DNA of 64,000 nucleotides from assembly GCA_041392305.1 (NCBI GenBank), contig JAWKMJ010000002.1:186001-250000 (forward strand), given 5' to 3'. Under the pieces are notes generated by a model that ran no database searches, had not been told where the DNA came from, and saw only the letters and a program-made list of their open reading frames with translations. The DNA is from JAGQYP01 sp041392305. GTDB taxonomy: Bacteria; Bacteroidota; Bacteroidia; Flavobacteriales_D; Crocinitomicaceae. A program made the position numbers and the translations under genes. This document shows, piece after piece, positions 53,949-61,403 of this stretch (positions within the stretch are counted from its first letter, which is position 1; each line of letters starts with the position of its first letter).

Positions 53949-54691
53949 AACTGAAATTAGAATCAGGAAAATTCATCGATACTACAAAAGGAATTGATAT
54001 AAGCATTCCATTAAGAGCAGGGATACCAAATGTAAATGCATGGTATGTTGATCCAGTGACCATTGAACCCGTGAGGACAGAGCATTTTACTGGATCTGTA
54101 GCTGAAGGTGGATCAGTAAATTTTAGAAATATTGCGTTTAATCCGCATGGAAATGGAACGCATACAGAATGCGTGGGACATATCTCTAAAAAGGTGGAAA
54201 GCATTAACCAACATCTTAAAGAGTTTCATTTCATGGCGCAACTCATTTCATTAAAACCGGAAGTTAATGGAGAAGATAAAGTAATCACAGTAAATCAAGT
54301 AAAGTCTGCAACAAAGAATTTTAATTCGCAGGCACTTATTCTTCGTACGCTTCCTAACGCTATTTCAAAGCGAGATTTTCAGTATTCCAATACCAATCCA
54401 CCCTATTTGGAAAAAGGTGTTTTAGCGTATTTAAATTCAATTGGAGTGGATCATTTTTTGATAGATTTACCCAGTGTGGATAAAGAATTTGATGATGGAG
54501 AATTACAAGAGCACCATGCGTTTTGGAATTATCCTTCGGATCAGATTCATTTTCATAAAACGATCACCGAGCTAGTTTATATTCCAGATGAGGTAGAAGA
54601 TGGAGTTTATTTTATGAATCTTCAAATTGCTCCTTTTGAAAACGATGCTTCACCAAGTAAACCTGTTCTTTATCAGCTCTTTGATGCATAA
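53945..54691 (+). CDS. Cyclase/kynurenine-formamidase family metal hydrolase
   Basis: 248 residues. The family metal motif HxGTHxD appears as HGNGTHTECVGH: His68, His73, Glu75 and His79, with Glu in place of the usual Asp. A late HHAFWNYP and the DLPSVDKEFDDGELQEHH region fit the cyclase fold. Members hydrolyse amides or cyclic esters, for example N-formylkynurenine; the substrate here is not known. It starts inside the stop of the deacetylase gene (ATGA overlap), which implies coupled translation, though a shared pathway is not obvious. The Asp-to-Glu change may shift metal or substrate preference. Confidence 0.85.
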   Translation: MKLKLESGKFIDTTKGIDISIPLRAGIPNVNAWYVDPVTIEPVRTEHFTGSVAEGGSVNFRNIAFNPHGNGTHTECVGHISKKVESINQHLKEFHFMAQLISLKPEVNGEDKVITVNQVKSATKNFNSQALILRTLPNAISKRDFQYSNTNPPYLEKGVLAYLNSIGVDHFLIDLPSVDKEFDDGELQEHHAFWNYPSDQIHFHKTITELVYIPDEVEDGVYFMNLQIAPFENDASPSKPVLYQLFDA

Positions 54692-54692
54692 G

Positions 54693-54724
54693 TTTTGCAG
54701 ATCAGAAAAAATGTAGTACATTTG
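54693..54724 (+). promoter_or_regulatory. Bacteroidota-type promoter for rimP-nusA-infB
   Basis: TTTTG (54693-54697), an exact 19-bp spacer and TACATTTG (54717-54724) match the -33/-7 consensus well. Transcription would start near 54730, about 50 nt before rimP. Confidence 0.7.
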
Positions 54725-54744
54725 CAGTGAAAATATTTAATAGT

Positions 54745-54769
54745 GAGGGGACGCGAGTCCCCTCTTTTT
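54745..54769 (+). promoter_or_regulatory. Leader hairpin with T-tract upstream of rimP (possible attenuator)
   Basis: A perfect 8-bp stem, GAGGGGAC (54745-54752) with GTCCCCTC (54757-54764), has a GCGA (GNRA-type) tetraloop and is followed by five T. It has the form of an intrinsic terminator but lies downstream of the likely promoter and 10 bp before the rimP ATG. It may attenuate the operon or simply end read-through from the upstream gene. Confidence 0.75.
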
Positions 54770-54779
54770 ATAGCCTAAA

Positions 54780-55256
54780 ATGATTGCAAAAGAGAAAGTA
54801 AGAGAGCTTGCTGAACAAAGGATTCAAGAACTGGAAAAGCCTTTGTATATCGTAGATATTACGATTTCTAGTGCAAATCATATTTTGGTTGAATTGGACA
54901 ATGAAGTGGAGCCAGTTTCGATTGAAGATTGTGTGTCGGTTTCACGTAACATTGAACACAATTTGGACAGAGAAGTGGAAGACTTTCAGTTGGAAGTTTC
55001 CTCTGCCGGGTTGGATAAACCTTTGAGAAACTACAGACAATTTAAAAAAAATGTGGGTAGAGAGTTAAAGGTAAAGCTTGCTGATCAAGGAAAAATTGAA
55101 GGAAAATTGATTGAAGCAAACGAAAGCCAAATCACGTTAGAAACTGAAAAGAGAGAACGTGTTGAAGGTAAAAAGAAGAAATTAAAAGTTGTAGAAAATA
55201 TTGTTTTGCCGTACGATAAAATCGGTGAAGCGAAAGTGGTAATATCATTTAAATAA
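54780..55256 (+). CDS. rimP: Ribosome maturation factor RimP
   Basis: 158 residues of the RimP family: an N-terminal alpha/beta domain (YIVDITISSANHILVELDNEVEPVSIEDCVSVSRNIEHNLD) and a C-terminal SH3-like barrel (LEVSSAGLDKPLRNYRQFKKNVGRELKVKL). It helps assemble the 30S ribosomal subunit. First gene of rimP-nusA-infB, a conserved arrangement, and 6 bp before nusA. Confidence 0.95.
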   Translation: MIAKEKVRELAEQRIQELEKPLYIVDITISSANHILVELDNEVEPVSIEDCVSVSRNIEHNLDREVEDFQLEVSSAGLDKPLRNYRQFKKNVGRELKVKLADQGKIEGKLIEANESQITLETEKRERVEGKKKKLKVVENIVLPYDKIGEAKVVISFK

Positions 55257-55262
55257 ACAAAA

Positions 55263-56498
55263 ATGAACAGTTTAGATCTTATTGAATCGTTTTCGGAATT
55301 CAAAGAGTTTAAGAACATCGACAGAGAAACGATGATGAACATTATTGAGGATGTTTTCAGATCGATGTTAAAGAAAAGATATGGAACAGATGATCATATT
55401 GATATCGTAATCAATATTGATAAAGGAGATTTGGAGATTTGGGTTAACAGAGAAATCGTTCCTGACGGAGAGGTTGAGGATCCGAATATTGAAATTTCTT
55501 ACTCTGATGCAATTAAAATTGAACCTGATTTTGAAATCGGTGAAGAAGTGTCGGAGCAAATCTATTTCGAGGATTTCGGAAGAAGAAATATTTTATCACT
55601 AAGACAAAACTTGATCTCAAGAATTCTTGAATTAGAGAAAGATCATATTTATAAGAAATATAGAGAGAGAATCGGAGAGATCGTTGCTGGTGAAGTATAC
55701 CAAGTTTGGAAAAAAGAAATCATGGTTTTGGATGATGAAGGTAATGAATTGATTCTTCCAAAATCAGAGCAAATTCCTTCAGACTACTTCAAGAAAGGGG
55801 AGACTGTAAGAGCAGTTGTTTCTAAAGTAGATATGAGAAACTCAAATCCAGTAATTATTCTTTCAAGAACAGCACCAGAATTCCTAGAAAGATTGTTCGA
55901 ATTGGAGGTTCCTGAAGTATTTGACGGATTGATTACAATTAAGAAGATCGTTAGAGAGCCAGGTGAAAGAGCAAAAGTTGCTGTAGAATCCTATGACGAT
56001 AGAATTGATCCAGTTGGAGCTTGTGTCGGAATGAAAGGAGCTAGAATTCACGGAATTGTTCGTGAATTAAGAAACGAAAACATTGATGTAATCAATTACA
56101 CGGCAAATCCACAATTATTCATCCAAAGAGCCTTGTCGCCAGCTAAGATTTCTTCTATTGAAATTCACGAAGAACAGAGTAGAGCGGATGTATTTTTAAA
56201 ACCGGATCAGGTATCTCTAGCGATTGGTAAAGGAGGTCACAATATCAAACTTGCAGGAAAACTTACAGGATACGAATTAGATGTCTACAGAGAAGGAGCA
56301 GAGGATATTGATGATGTAGATTTAGAAGAATTTGCAGATGAAATCGATGGATGGATTCTTGACGAATTAAAAGCTATCGGTTGTGATACAGCAAAATCAG
56401 TTTTAGAGTTGAATATTGAGGATCTAGAAAAAAGAACAGACCTCGAGAGAGAGACGATTGAAGAAGTGATGAAGATCTTTAAAGCTGAATTTGAATAA
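55263..56498 (+). CDS. nusA: Transcription termination/antitermination factor NusA
   Basis: 411 residues: N-terminal domain (MNSLDLIESFSEFKEFKNIDRETMMNIIEDVFRSML), an S1 domain about 130-200 (GEIVAGEVYQVWKKEIMVLDDEGNELILP), and two KH domains about 225-345 (DPVGACVGMKGARIHGIVREL; LAIGKGGHNIKLAGKLTGYELDV). A short C-terminal helical module (350-411) ends the protein. It lacks the two acidic repeats of E. coli NusA, which is normal outside gamma-proteobacteria. It binds RNA polymerase and nascent RNA and affects pausing and termination, so it could act on the hairpin ahead of its own operon. Confidence 0.97.
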   Translation: MNSLDLIESFSEFKEFKNIDRETMMNIIEDVFRSMLKKRYGTDDHIDIVINIDKGDLEIWVNREIVPDGEVEDPNIEISYSDAIKIEPDFEIGEEVSEQIYFEDFGRRNILSLRQNLISRILELEKDHIYKKYRERIGEIVAGEVYQVWKKEIMVLDDEGNELILPKSEQIPSDYFKKGETVRAVVSKVDMRNSNPVIILSRTAPEFLERLFELEVPEVFDGLITIKKIVREPGERAKVAVESYDDRIDPVGACVGMKGARIHGIVRELRNENIDVINYTANPQLFIQRALSPAKISSIEIHEEQSRADVFLKPDQVSLAIGKGGHNIKLAGKLTGYELDVYREGAEDIDDVDLEEFADEIDGWILDELKAIGCDTAKSVLELNIEDLEKRTDLERETIEEVMKIFKAEFE

Positions 56499-56549
56499 AA
56501 CTTTTTAACTTTAAAAACGTATAGAACTCAGGAAACAGGCGAAATTTTT

Positions 56550-59222
56550 ATGGCAGAAAAAGTAAAAAGACTAAGTAAAGTTGCACGAGAATTGAACGTG
56601 GGAATTTCTACAATTGTGGAGTTCCTATCAAGTAAAAATGTAAATATCGAATCGAGTCCGAATACCAAGATCGAACCTGATGTTTATGATTTACTCTTGA
56701 ATGAATTTGGTGCAGACCTTTCAGTAAAAGAAAAGGCGAAAGCAACCGTTATCAAAAGGGAAAAGAGAGAAACGATTTCCTTAAAAGATAGCAAAGATGA
56801 AGAAGAAGAGAGTGATGACGAGGACGTAGAAGAGGTAGAGGTTGAATCTGTAAAAGAAGAGCCCGCTAAAGTGACTCAAGTCGAGGAGGATGTTAAGCCT
56901 AAGGTTCAAGTTATTGGAAAGATTGATTTGGATTCAATCAACCAGAAAACTCGTCCTGAAAAGAAAAAAGAGGAGCCTGTCACTCCGAAAGAAGAGCCTG
57001 TAAAAGAGGAGCCAGTTAAAGAAGAAAAGCCTGTTGTTCAAGAAACAAAAACTGAAGAAACTCCAAAAAAAGAAGAGGAAGATGTTGAGACCATTAAAGT
57101 TCAAACTAAAAAACTTAGCGGTCCCACAGTTGTAGGAAAAATTGAATTACCTGCCGAAAGAGAAAGATCAAAGCCTTCTTCTTCTGATGATGATTCTGCT
57201 GATGGAAAACGCAAAAGAAAGCGCATCAAAAAGGTGAATGTTGAAAAACAAGCCAAATTCAATAAGCAGAATCCACCAAAACAACAAGGAGGTAAGAAGA
57301 AAATAGAAAAAGCTGAGGTTTCGGAAGCCGATATTCAGAAGGAAGTAAAAGAAACTCTTGCAAGATTGAGTGGTCAGGGTGGAAAATCCAAGGCGGCAAA
57401 ATTAAGAAGAGAAAAAAGAGAATCAATTGCTGCCAAGAAGGAAGAAGAATTAATGAAAGCGGAAGCTGAAAAGAATATTCTGAAACTTTCTGAATTTGTT
57501 ACGGTTTCGGAATTAGCCTCCATGATGAGTGTTTCACCAACTGAGGTAATTTCAACTCTGATGTCCATTGGAATTTTTGCTTCGATCAACCAAAGATTGG
57601 ATGCAGAAACTATCACAATGGTAGCGGAAGATTATGGTTATGCAACTGAATTTGTTTCGGCTGAAGTTCAGGAATCTATTCCAGTTGTGGAAGACCAAGA
57701 AGATGAATTGAAACCAAGACCGCCAATTGTAACGGTGATGGGGCACGTTGACCATGGTAAAACTTCTCTTTTGGATTATGTTCGAAACGCAGATGTAACT
57801 TCTGGAGAAGCAGGAGGGATTACTCAGCATATTGGGGCGTATCAAGTGAAGTTGAAAGATGGAAATGTCATTACGTTCTTAGATACTCCGGGTCACGAAG
57901 CGTTTACAGCGATGAGAGCTCGTGGAGCAAATGTTACGGATGTTGCAATCATCATTATTGCAGCGGATGACAATGTCATGCCTCAAACCAAAGAAGCGAT
58001 TTCTCACGCTCAAGCTGCAGGAGTACCAATGGTATTCGCGATTAATAAAATTGACGTAGCTGGAGCAAATCCTGATCGTATTCGAGAAGAATTATCTACC
58101 ATGAATATTTTGGTAGAAGATTGGGGAGGAAAATACCAATGTCAGGAGATTTCAGCTAAAAAAGGTACCGGAGTGGATGAGTTATTGGAAAAGGTCTTAC
58201 TTGAAGCAGAAATGCTTGATCTTAAAGCAAATCCAGATAAGAATGCACTTGGAACTGTTATCGAATCTTCTTTGGATAAGGGTCGTGGTTATGTGACCAC
58301 TGTTTTGGTAGAGGCTGGTACATTGAGAGTTGGAGATATCATTCTGGCAGGTAGATTTTACGGAAAAGTAAAAGCCATGCAAGATGAAAGAGGAAAACGA
58401 ATTAAAGAAGTGGGGCCTTCAGGACCGGTTTCGATACTTGGTTTGAATGGATCACCTTCGGCTGGAGATAAGTTCCACATTTTTGATGATGAGAAAGAAG
58501 CCAAAACAATTGCAAATAAACGTGAACAACTGTTCAGAGAGCAGGGTCTAAGAACTCAAAAGCACATTACGCTTGATGAAATTGGTAGACGTTTGGCAAT
58601 TGGTGACTTCCAGGAATTGAACGTTATCGTTAAAGGTGACGTGGATGGTTCTGTAGAAGCACTTTCTGATTCCTTATTGAAATTATCTACTGATCAAATC
58701 CAAGTGAATATTGTTCACAAAGGGGTAGGTCAGATTTCAGAGTCAGATGTATTGCTCGCAACGGCTTCTGATGCCATTATTATTGGATTCCAGGTTAGAC
58801 CTTCGGCTTCGGCAAGAAAGTTGGCTGAGAACGAAGAAATCGATATCAGAATGTATTCTGTAATTTATAAAGCAATCGAAGAAATTAAATCGGCAATGGA
58901 AGGAATGTTGTCTCCGGATATTGAAGAAAAAATTACGGGATCTGCTGAAATTAGAGAAACTTTTAAAATTTCTAAGGTTGGAACAATTGCCGGATGTTTT
59001 GTTACAGAAGGTAATATCAATAGAAACTCAAATGTTCGTATCATTCGAGATGGTATTGTAATCTACACTGGAGAACTTGGTTCATTGAAACGTTTCAAAG
59101 ATGACGTGAAAGAAGTGAAACACGGTTATGAGTGTGGATTGAACATCGATAAATTCAACGATATTAAAGTAGGTGACGTAGTAGAAGCCTTCGAAGAAGT
59201 AGAAGTTGAAAAGAAACTTTAG
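56550..59222 (+). CDS. infB: Translation initiation factor IF-2
   Basis: 890 residues. An N-terminal IF2_N-like domain (RLSKVARELNVGISTIVEFLSSKNV) is followed by a long Lys/Glu/Pro-rich disordered region (about 65-280). The GTPase core has G1 GHVDHGKT at 398-405, DTPGH at 445-449 and NKID at 499-502. The C-terminal domains bind initiator tRNA. It places fMet-tRNA on the ribosome. The disordered part contains several EEPVKEE-type repeats. Last gene of its operon, with a terminator close behind. Confidence 0.97.
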   Translation: MAEKVKRLSKVARELNVGISTIVEFLSSKNVNIESSPNTKIEPDVYDLLLNEFGADLSVKEKAKATVIKREKRETISLKDSKDEEEESDDEDVEEVEVESVKEEPAKVTQVEEDVKPKVQVIGKIDLDSINQKTRPEKKKEEPVTPKEEPVKEEPVKEEKPVVQETKTEETPKKEEEDVETIKVQTKKLSGPTVVGKIELPAERERSKPSSSDDDSADGKRKRKRIKKVNVEKQAKFNKQNPPKQQGGKKKIEKAEVSEADIQKEVKETLARLSGQGGKSKAAKLRREKRESIAAKKEEELMKAEAEKNILKLSEFVTVSELASMMSVSPTEVISTLMSIGIFASINQRLDAETITMVAEDYGYATEFVSAEVQESIPVVEDQEDELKPRPPIVTVMGHVDHGKTSLLDYVRNADVTSGEAGGITQHIGAYQVKLKDGNVITFLDTPGHEAFTAMRARGANVTDVAIIIIAADDNVMPQTKEAISHAQAAGVPMVFAINKIDVAGANPDRIREELSTMNILVEDWGGKYQCQEISAKKGTGVDELLEKVLLEAEMLDLKANPDKNALGTVIESSLDKGRGYVTTVLVEAGTLRVGDIILAGRFYGKVKAMQDERGKRIKEVGPSGPVSILGLNGSPSAGDKFHIFDDEKEAKTIANKREQLFREQGLRTQKHITLDEIGRRLAIGDFQELNVIVKGDVDGSVEALSDSLLKLSTDQIQVNIVHKGVGQISESDVLLATASDAIIIGFQVRPSASARKLAENEEIDIRMYSVIYKAIEEIKSAMEGMLSPDIEEKITGSAEIRETFKISKVGTIAGCFVTEGNINRNSNVRIIRDGIVIYTGELGSLKRFKDDVKEVKHGYECGLNIDKFNDIKVGDVVEAFEEVEVEKKL

Positions 59223-59258
59223 AATGCAAAACTAAAAGTTCAAAATTCAAAATAATAG

Positions 59259-59282
59259 AGCCTCCTTTTCGGAGGCTTTTTT
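59259..59282 (+). terminator. Rho-independent terminator after infB
   Basis: AGCCTCC (59259-59265) pairs perfectly with GGAGGCT (59271-59277), loop TTTTC, followed by T residues. Confidence 0.92.
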
Positions 59283-59305
59283 ATACCCAAACCCATCTAA
59301 CGTTT

Positions 59306-59352
59306 AGCGCTCGTTTCAAACGAGTGCTTATCTTCGGGGCGTTTCTAACGCC
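59306..59352. repeat. Palindromic element of two hairpins, REP-like
   Basis: An 11-bp palindrome around C59317 (AGCGCTCGTTT against AAACGAGTGCT, one G-T pair) is followed 9 nt later by GGCGTT-TCT-AACGCC (59338-59352). No gene or T-tract uses these stems. The shape and GC-rich bases in an AT-rich setting resemble REP-type repetitive elements; only one copy is in the window. Confidence 0.6.
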
Positions 59353-59365
59353 AAAAAATCAGCAC

Positions 59366-59403
59366 AAAAAAAGCACTACTCCAATATTTCAGGAAGTAGT
59401 GCT
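59366..59403 (-). terminator. Terminator of the small lipoprotein gene
   Basis: On the minus strand AGCACTACT (from 59403) pairs with AGTAGTGCT (to 59372), followed by a T7 tract (A7 at 59366-59372 on the plus strand). It lies 22 bp after the lipoprotein stop codon. Confidence 0.88.
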
Positions 59404-59425
59404 CACCTATTCTTTTAAAAAGAGC

Positions 59426-59686
59426 CTATTTACAAGCGTCCATTCGCTTTTTCAATTCCGCATCAATGGCATCAAGATCTGAACTGTCTTCCAGACCGGC
59501 TTTAATTTCTTTCATCACCTCAGCTCTATATTTATGACAAGCATCAGATCGATCATTTATGGAAGCATTCAAACATTCGCATTTTTCAGCATCTGTCATT
59601 CCTTTTTTCTCATCTTTTTTTTCGTCTTCTCCACCACAAGCAAAAAGTAGGGCAGATACTGACATCATCAGAATCATTTTCTTCAT
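59426..59686 (-). CDS. Small lipoprotein, unknown
   Basis: 86 residues with a lipobox LFAC (Cys17), an acidic/lysine linker (GGEDEKKDEKKG) and a short helical domain with four cysteines (CECLN, DACHKY, MDACK). The cysteine pairs may be linked or bind metal. The mature domain is about 55 residues and I know no family. It stands alone, with a terminator behind it. Confidence 0.78.
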   Translation of the reverse strand: MKKMILMMSVSALLFACGGEDEKKDEKKGMTDAEKCECLNASINDRSDACHKYRAEVMKEIKAGLEDSSDLDAIDAELKKRMDACK

Positions 59687-59860
59687 TTCTAGTTTTTTGT
59701 ACCAAATTATAAAAATTTAGATTGCCAATGGGCTGAGAACAAATTTATTATCTAAAAATTGAGACATAAAGCTTCTAGTGACATAGGCTTTTTGCTGTGG
59801 TCAATGATAGCTCGTTTACATATTGTGATAAAAGTCCCAAATCCCTTAATTTCAAACCTT

Positions 59861-59868
59861 TAACTTTG
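59861..59868 (+). promoter_or_regulatory. Candidate -7 box for the DUF302 gene
   Basis: TAACTTTG fits TAnnTTTG and lies 19 bp before the ATG. No -33 TTG at the proper distance. Confidence 0.4.
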
Positions 59869-59887
59869 TCTTACAAAATGAAATTCA

Positions 59888-60277
59888 ATGGCATATTTTA
59901 TTAATAAAGAAATTAAAAATTCTGGGTTCGATGAAGTGATCGATCAGGTAACGGAGGAACTTAAAAAAGAAGGATTCGGAGTTTTAACAGATATTGACAT
60001 TCAGTCTACTTTTAAAAAGAAATTGGATGTTGATTTTAGAAAATATCGAATTCTAGGAGCGTGTAACCCTAATTTTGCTCATAAAGCTTTATCTAACGAA
60101 GATAAAATTGGGGTTTTTCTTCCCTGTAATGTGATTGTACAAGAGTTAGAAACTGGCTCCATAGAAGTTGCCGCTGTTGACCCGATAGCTTCAATGATTT
60201 CAGTTGAAAATGATCAACTACCAATTTTAGCTCAAGAAGTGAAAGATAAATTAATGAGAGTTATTGAAAGCCTATAA
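59888..60277 (+). CDS. DUF302 family protein
   Basis: 129 residues matching DUF302: IDQVTEELKKEGFGVLTDIDIQSTFKKKLDVDFRKYRILGACNP, then FLPCNVIVQELETGSIEVAAVDPIASM. The two conserved cysteines (GACNP, LPCNV) are present. Biochemical role is unknown for the family, although some members occur with heavy-metal or sulfur genes. No signal peptide. It overlaps the amidase gene by 6 bp, tail to tail. Confidence 0.9.
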   Translation: MAYFINKEIKNSGFDEVIDQVTEELKKEGFGVLTDIDIQSTFKKKLDVDFRKYRILGACNPNFAHKALSNEDKIGVFLPCNVIVQELETGSIEVAAVDPIASMISVENDQLPILAQEVKDKLMRVIESL

Positions 60278-61195
60278 AGGAACAAGAAAAGCATCTTTAT
60301 AGCCGCCATTCTGGGCATTTTTCATGGCATCTTCTGCTTCAGATTTACTTTTGAAAGGACCTAAATAGTATTTGTACTTAACTTTTCCAGAAACTTCTAC
60401 TTGATGAACCTTATATTTCAGATGTGAAAATTTATCACCATCGGTTGGAAAATTCGCAGATGAAGAACAGATTTGAACCTTGAATCTTGCCTCCTTTTCT
60501 GCGATTTCAGACTTAGGATCTTCTGTTTTGGGTTCAGAATTCTGGGGAATTTGAAAACTAATATTTGGATATTTTTTTTGAAGATAGGTCCGAGTTGCTC
60601 TAAATAATGCTGAAGCAATCAAATCCTGCCCTTTAGAGCTATTCAAATAAACGGCTTCTGTTGGGTTAGATAAAAATCCACATTCTACTAATATCGACGT
60701 TCCTTTCGTGTATTTCAAGACTTGCAAGGTATTCCCTCGGTCACTATTTGTTTTAATTCCACGTGAATGTCTTCCCGCTCTGGATTTAAATTCTTTTTCA
60801 ATCAGTTTTGCCCATTTCATGGATTCTTTCGAACTTCTATCATAAATATGGGTTTCTGTTCCATAACTGTTTTCAGATGGACTTCCATTGCAGTGAATAC
60901 TTATGAAAAGGTCCACGCCTTTTTGGTTGGCAATTTCCACTCTTCTGTCCAAACTTGGATAAATATCTGTGGTTCGTGTATAAATCACTTTTACATTTTG
61001 AATATTGTTTTCAAGATAATGCCCTAATTTCATGGCAATTTTCAGGTTGATTTCTTTTTCCTGCAAATGTTTACCATCATGAGATAAATGCCCTGGATCA
61101 CTTCCGCCATGTCCAGGATCGATTACTACGATAATCGGATTTCCGGCAAATAGTGAGGCAGACAAGAACAATATGATCCCTAAAAACAATTTCAT
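60272..61195 (-). CDS. N-acetylmuramoyl-L-alanine amidase with C-terminal SPOR domain
   Basis: 307 residues with a signal peptide (MKLFLGIILFLSASLFA). The Amidase_3 zinc site is His29 (PGHGG), Glu46 (EKEINL) and His101 (SIHCNG), with catalytic Glu171 (LVECGFLSN). After a Pro/Glu linker the last 75 residues form a SPOR domain (FKVQICSSSANFP, YYLGPFKSKSEAEDAMKNA) that binds denuded glycan at the division site. It cleaves the peptide side chain from peptidoglycan during cell separation. The SPOR fusion is common in Bacteroidota amidases. Confidence 0.94.
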   Translation of the reverse strand: MKLFLGIILFLSASLFAGNPIIVVIDPGHGGSDPGHLSHDGKHLQEKEINLKIAMKLGHYLENNIQNVKVIYTRTTDIYPSLDRRVEIANQKGVDLFISIHCNGSPSENSYGTETHIYDRSSKESMKWAKLIEKEFKSRAGRHSRGIKTNSDRGNTLQVLKYTKGTSILVECGFLSNPTEAVYLNSSKGQDLIASALFRATRTYLQKKYPNISFQIPQNSEPKTEDPKSEIAEKEARFKVQICSSSANFPTDGDKFSHLKYKVHQVEVSGKVKYKYYLGPFKSKSEAEDAMKNAQNGGYKDAFLVPL

Positions 61196-61330
61196 CCTAC
61201 AAAGTTATAATGTGAGAATAGTAGATCTGGTTACATCTCAAACAAAATATTCACATCAAACTATTAATTCCCTATACACAGTTTTCGCTCTATCACTCAA
61301 TTCCGAATTCCACATTTCGAATTCCGAATT

Positions 61331-61354
61331 AAAAAAGCCCCGATTTCTCGAGGC
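61331..61354 (-). terminator. Terminator of the RND transporter gene
   Basis: On the minus strand GCCTCGA pairs with TCGGGGC around a GAAA tetraloop, followed by six T. Just beyond it AATTCCGAATT occurs twice (61299-61309 and 61320-61330). Otherwise 61196-61403 holds no gene. Confidence 0.8.
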
Positions 61355-61403
61355 CTTTAAACTAAAATCAAAAACTATGAAAAATGTATGTGAATTCCAG
61401 ACT

